From: Bremerella sp. P1
GTDB taxonomy: Bacteria > Planctomycetota > Planctomycetia > Pirellulales > Pirellulaceae
Direction of reading: 5' to 3'
Assembly: GCF_028748185.1 (NCBI RefSeq)
Contig: NZ_CP118164.1
Location: 1,550,001 to 1,614,000 of the forward strand
DNA: 64,000 nucleotides
Below, piece after piece: positions 61,801 to 64,000 of the stretch. The notes under the pieces were generated by a model. That model was not told the DNA's origin, searched no databases, and saw only the letters and a list, made by a program, of their open reading frames with translations. How positions within the stretch are numbered: the first letter of the stretch is position 1; each line of letters begins with the position of its first letter. The translations under genes and the position numbers were made by a program.

Positions 61801-64000
61801 CGCAGAGTTTCGCCTACGATGCTGACCGAGCCTTGGAAGTCATTCGCCTGATCAAGCGTGACGACATCACCTTCGCCAACGATCAGGTTCGTGGTCTTGG
61901 TCACTGTGAGTGTACCCGTCGGTTGCGTAATGCCGCCCCCGGTGGTCACATTCAAGTTACCCAGAATGTCATTGGTTCCCTCGAATGTGAATCCGTCCAG
62001 TTCCTTCAGGTCCGCATCGCCGCCAGTCGTGGCGAACGTCACTTCATTCAAGGCGTGCCCCGTCACCGCCGCCGTATTGTCCAGATCGATTGCAAATGCT
62101 GCCAGATAAGTTAGACCTGCGACCGTCAGATCGGTATCGGCTTGGTCGGCGATCACGCCTCCAGAAGCGATAAGCATGTCACCGAGAACATTGCTCTTCC
62201 CGGCGAACGTGAATCCATCCAATTCCAACAACTTCGCGTCGTTATTCGGATCGGTGCCGGTCGTGACAAGAGTTAGCAGCTTGGTCTGGTGTCCGAGTAC
62301 CGCCGTTGTATTCGACAGGTCAATCTCAGTACCGGTAAGATCGGTCAGATTGTTAACCGCCAGTTCCGTATCGGTCTGGTCCAGGATCGCCCCCGTCGAA
62401 GTGACGACCAAGTCCCCTGAGATGCTATTCACGCCGTCGAAGGTGAAGCCGCTCGCTTCCTTCAATTTCGCATTACCAACCGTCGTTACCAGGCGGACAT
62501 TTGACAACTGATGACCATCCGCATCGGTCGTCGTGTCCAAGGCAATCGAGGCACCACTCAGGTACGTCAGGCCTGTCACGTCCAGGATCGTCGCGTCAGC
62601 CGCATCGTTGATCGCATCCGTCGCCGTCACGTTCAGATTCTTGGCGACAATATCTCCCAAAGTAATCGAATTCACATCGAAAAGTGTCACGTCACCCGCA
62701 CGCAGGGTTTCGCCTTCGATGTTAACCGTACCTTGGAAGTCGTTTGATTTGTCAAGCGTTACCGGCGTACCTTCACCGACGATCAGGTTTGTCGACTTGG
62801 TCACCGTGAGTGTGCCACTTGGTTGTGTGATGCCACCCCCGGTAGTCACATTCAAGTTACCCTGAATGTTGTTGGTTCCCTCGAACGTGAATCCGTCGAG
62901 TTCCTTCAGATCCGCATCGCCGCCAGTCGTGACAAACGTCACCTTATTCAAGGCGTGCCCCGTCACCGCCGTCGTATTGTCCAGGTCGATCGACGTGGCC
63001 TTTAAGTTGGTCAGGCCGTCGACGGTCAATTCGGTATCGGTCTGGTCTGAGATTACACCCCCAGACGTTGCGTTGAGATCGCCCAGAATCTTGTTCACGC
63101 CGGCGAATGTGAATCCGTCCAGTTCCTTCAGGTCCGCATCGCCGCCAGTCGTGGCGAACGTCACTTCATTCAAGGCGTGCCCCGTCACCGCCGCCGTATT
63201 GTCCAGATCGATTGCAAATGCTGCCAAATAAGTTAGACCTGCGACCGTCAGATCGGTATCGGCTTGGTCGGCGATCACGCCTCCAGAAGCGATAAGCATG
63301 TCACCGAGAACATTGCTCTTCCCGGCGAACGTGAATCCATCCAATTCCAACAACTTCGCGTCGTTATTCGGATCGGTGCCGGTCGTGACAAGAGTTAGCA
63401 GCTTGGTCTGGTGTCCGAGTACCGCCGTTGTATTCGACAGGTCAATCTCAGTACCGGTAAGATCGGTCAGATTGTTAACCGCCAGTTCCGTATCGGTCTG
63501 GTCCAGGATCGCCCCCGTCGAAGTGACGACCAAGTCCCCTGAGATGCTATTCACGCCGTCGAAGGTGAAGCCGCTCGCTTCCTTCAATTTCGCATTACCA
63601 ACCGTCGTTACCAGGCGGACATTTGACAACTGATGACCATCCGCATCGGTCGTCGTATCCAAGGCAATCGAGGCACCACTGAAATCAGCGAGGCCCGTTA
63701 CGCGAACGAGCGACGCATCACTATTGTCGCTCAACTTGCCAACGGCCGTGACATCCAAGTCGGTCGCCCAGATATCCTTCAAGATCAGATCGGCGTCGTT
63801 ATCGTAAATCGAAACTGTTCCGGCGTAATCTGCCAGCGTCGCATTGACCGAGATCGAGGCCAGTTCGTTGGTCATGCTCGACAGATCGACATTCACTCCC
63901 TTGTCGACTTCCACCATCGTCATGCCCGAGACATACAGGGCCGTACCACCAGCCTGGTCGATATCCCCCTTATCCCCGATCGTCGTCACGTTCAGCGTCG
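58830..64000 (-). CDS. Giant repeat-containing surface-type protein (start beyond window)
   Basis: At least 1720 codons are in the window and the frame remains open at the right edge, so the N-terminus is missing. The visible N-terminal half is built from units of about 75 residues of the type LTNLKATSIDLDNTTAVTGH and GDADLKELDGFTFAGVNKI, rich in Asp/Thr/Gly beta strands, as in filamentous haemagglutinin-like or other beta-helix adhesins. The C-terminal third has Pro/Asp-rich domains, a hydrophobic segment GAMIGGAALMAAVAAQG and a basic tail RLRRKVRHWL. Function is probably adhesion or surface layering, but no named family was recognised with confidence. Confidence 0.82.
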   Translation of the reverse strand, partial: TLNVTTIGDKGDIDQAGGTALYVSGMTMVEVDKGVNVDLSSMTNELASISVNATLADYAGTVSIYDNDADLILKDIWATDLDVTAVGKLSDNSDASLVRVTGLADFSGASIALDTTTDADGHQLSNVRLVTTVGNAKLKEASGFTFDGVNSISGDLVVTSTGAILDQTDTELAVNNLTDLTGTEIDLSNTTAVLGHQTKLLTLVTTGTDPNNDAKLLELDGFTFAGKSNVLGDMLIASGGVIADQADTDLTVAGLTYLAAFAIDLDNTAAVTGHALNEVTFATTGGDADLKELDGFTFAGVNKILGDLNATSGGVISDQTDTELTVDGLTNLKATSIDLDNTTAVTGHALNKVTFVTTGGDADLKELDGFTFEGTNNIQGNLNVTTGGGITQPSGTLTVTKSTNLIVGEGTPVTLDKSNDFQGTVNIEGETLRAGDVTLFDVNSITLGDIVAKNLNVTATDAINDAADATILDVTGLTYLSGASIALDTTTDADGHQLSNVRLVTTVGNAKLKEASGFTFDGVNSISGDLVVTSTGAILDQTDTELAVNNLTDLTGTEIDLSNTTAVLGHQTKLLTLVTTGTDPNNDAKLLELDGFTFAGKSNVLGDMLIASGGVIADQADTDLTVAGLTYLAAFAIDLDNTAAVTGHALNEVTFATTGGDADLKELDGFTFEGTNDILGNLNVTTGGGITQPTGTLTVTKTTNLIVGEGDVVTLDQANDFQGSVSIVGETLRAGDVTLVDINAIDFADVVSEKLRVTAGGNITQLDDKTHLDISTQAILGLSSKATIELLNVGNDLSTDVQLDTDGNIDRIWDFEIRNENKYTGIAAADVVPGGDFKDVVKGGLVDDLTLEFVNADKLELPEIDITDDLRIIIAGDLTQAGDINVDDTAQFVGGTITLANVNNLFVSGKASFTVDKGDLEVGVVSKPIDSTDRGKDAGTDVEFGSLTFTADGQHVTISEDDEMNLVGTSVAQTLFLGSVERSIETNAGAKLTVSDLAIFDAKTDIDLGNAASSSVDLRILLAKAGGDVSIVETSNFTSKFDTETALAVMDGTDVTGTLAIQTGGHLIQVNDIRSDGTGEFITAGEALFVADGSILLTNLDVDVLAASAGNTGAVGAKSTLNITPGFELNFADAGAKGISDSSGFTTKSTLTTDVIDGDLPDENTDKYAVGGMASGFDDGAGEEYSLVLINTGDLVIDEVADPNAPMIPVPTVEGLRTYGSDAGEVFLRTTDTGKLTLGATQAESTIVGLANSGVITAIAGGVLTITPGYDLNVSAGQDPDSSPFALVSKIDQFTEVILAAPDDQFEVDDNGAMDLGPEYAREPGVVATYFLLPSVTFSPTANVVIQELGVTGEKDFRIVVDWADDSAPNPELFTFTDSFGPDVTLSHTYSSAFLFLNSVVSLEVTAMAYNSPQINLYQNVDTPAPENLNVITDRFNFFFGQIDPPLPYVPEVVRSVVPIIPQIITIEANPAPYPTLVEFADDTRVATQIDGVTVVEVDPSDFMEIGEEIELDDDFMTLDAVKEFIQNGDQFPPGLYKIEILYPGAEVPEEHFYWKQDRPDPFDLFSHSTKPIAPQAAELAAADQANAQLSAEEVWAREYDKWFPGVNDLQPADDLSAPAAEGEAGDMIPSEDDILLERVTTVSLQEIDRMTDRLRAKRSVVRDSLNGAMIGGAALMAAVAAQGRRDDEAPNHHADEQGDQPEESVDETSLGRLRRKVRHWL
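61982..62558. repeat. 577-bp internal duplication, copy 1
   Basis: Nearly identical to 63104-63680 at an offset of 1122 bp (374 codons, in frame), with two differences seen by eye (62107 and the base pair near 62535). It encodes part of the surface-protein repeat block. Confidence 0.9.
63104..63680. repeat. 577-bp internal duplication, copy 2
   Basis: Direct copy of 61982-62558, in the same frame. The sequence between the two contains a further, more divergent unit near 62855-63000, so the block grew by repeated duplication. Confidence 0.9.

Noticed and set aside
61840-63690. Possible CRISPR array or satellite DNA
   Set aside because: The repeats are in-frame protein-coding units of about 75 codons with varied spacing and no short identical repeat with unique spacers.

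Overview
The window looks like a chromosome fragment of a planctomycete, probably from the Pirellulales (Blastopirellula/Bremerella/Rhodopirellula-like). The basis is gene content: a PVC-type dehydrogenase with a CxxCH haem site, a DUF1559 pilin-like protein paired with a small lipoprotein, an SHD1-domain protein, a giant Ser/Thr kinase with a DWG instead of a DFG motif and a WD40 tail, and LPS inner-core genes. No rRNA, tRNA, CRISPR array, insertion sequence or phage gene was recognised.

Bases 1-30000 are mostly ordinary chromosome. A haem-containing dehydrogenase (5' truncated) is followed by rpsR with its own terminator. Next is a tight four-gene run: hotdog thioesterase, prenyltransferase-repeat protein, LolD-like ATPase and a large FtsX/MacB-like permease. 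Then come a small membrane protein and a hypothetical protein, hldE-waaF for ADP-heptose synthesis and transfer, and on the other strand a BON-like protein, cysC and an acyl-CoA dehydrogenase-like protein. After these are glgP, an SHD1 protein with a propeller-like tail, and a leaderless peptidoglycan-binding/L,D-transpeptidase-like protein beside a membrane protein. The stretch ends with two paralogous ABM-like membrane proteins, a DUF1697 protein, the DUF1559/lipoprotein pair, two membrane proteins and a deoxyhypusine-synthase-like enzyme.

Bases 30000-58700 are the accessory region of most interest, a type VI secretion-like locus with an unusual signalling complement. It holds a fused TssB-TssC-like sheath protein, an Hcp-like tube protein with its own terminator, VgrG and PAAR. 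With these are two FHA proteins whose C-terminal domains resemble each other and the DUF4123 effector-adaptor family. There is also a SAM methyltransferase with a regulatory domain, and two giant membrane-anchored proteins (1602 and 1767 aa) carrying caspase-like domains in which the expected catalytic Cys is Gly, one of them also with a vWA domain. A Cys-rich lipoprotein lies between the two giants. At the end is an 1807-aa Ser/Thr kinase with a zinc ribbon, about ten Q-T-I/L/M motifs that could be phospho-Thr docking sites for FHA domains, a TM segment, a coiled coil and WD40 repeats. The T6SS membrane complex, most of the baseplate and ClpV are not in the window, so if a complete machine exists the rest must be elsewhere.

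From 58830 to the right edge, on the minus strand, is the C-terminal part of a very large repeat-built surface-type protein. It contains a 577-bp near-identical internal DNA duplication. It is separated from the kinase by a hairpin and may be unrelated to the secretion genes.
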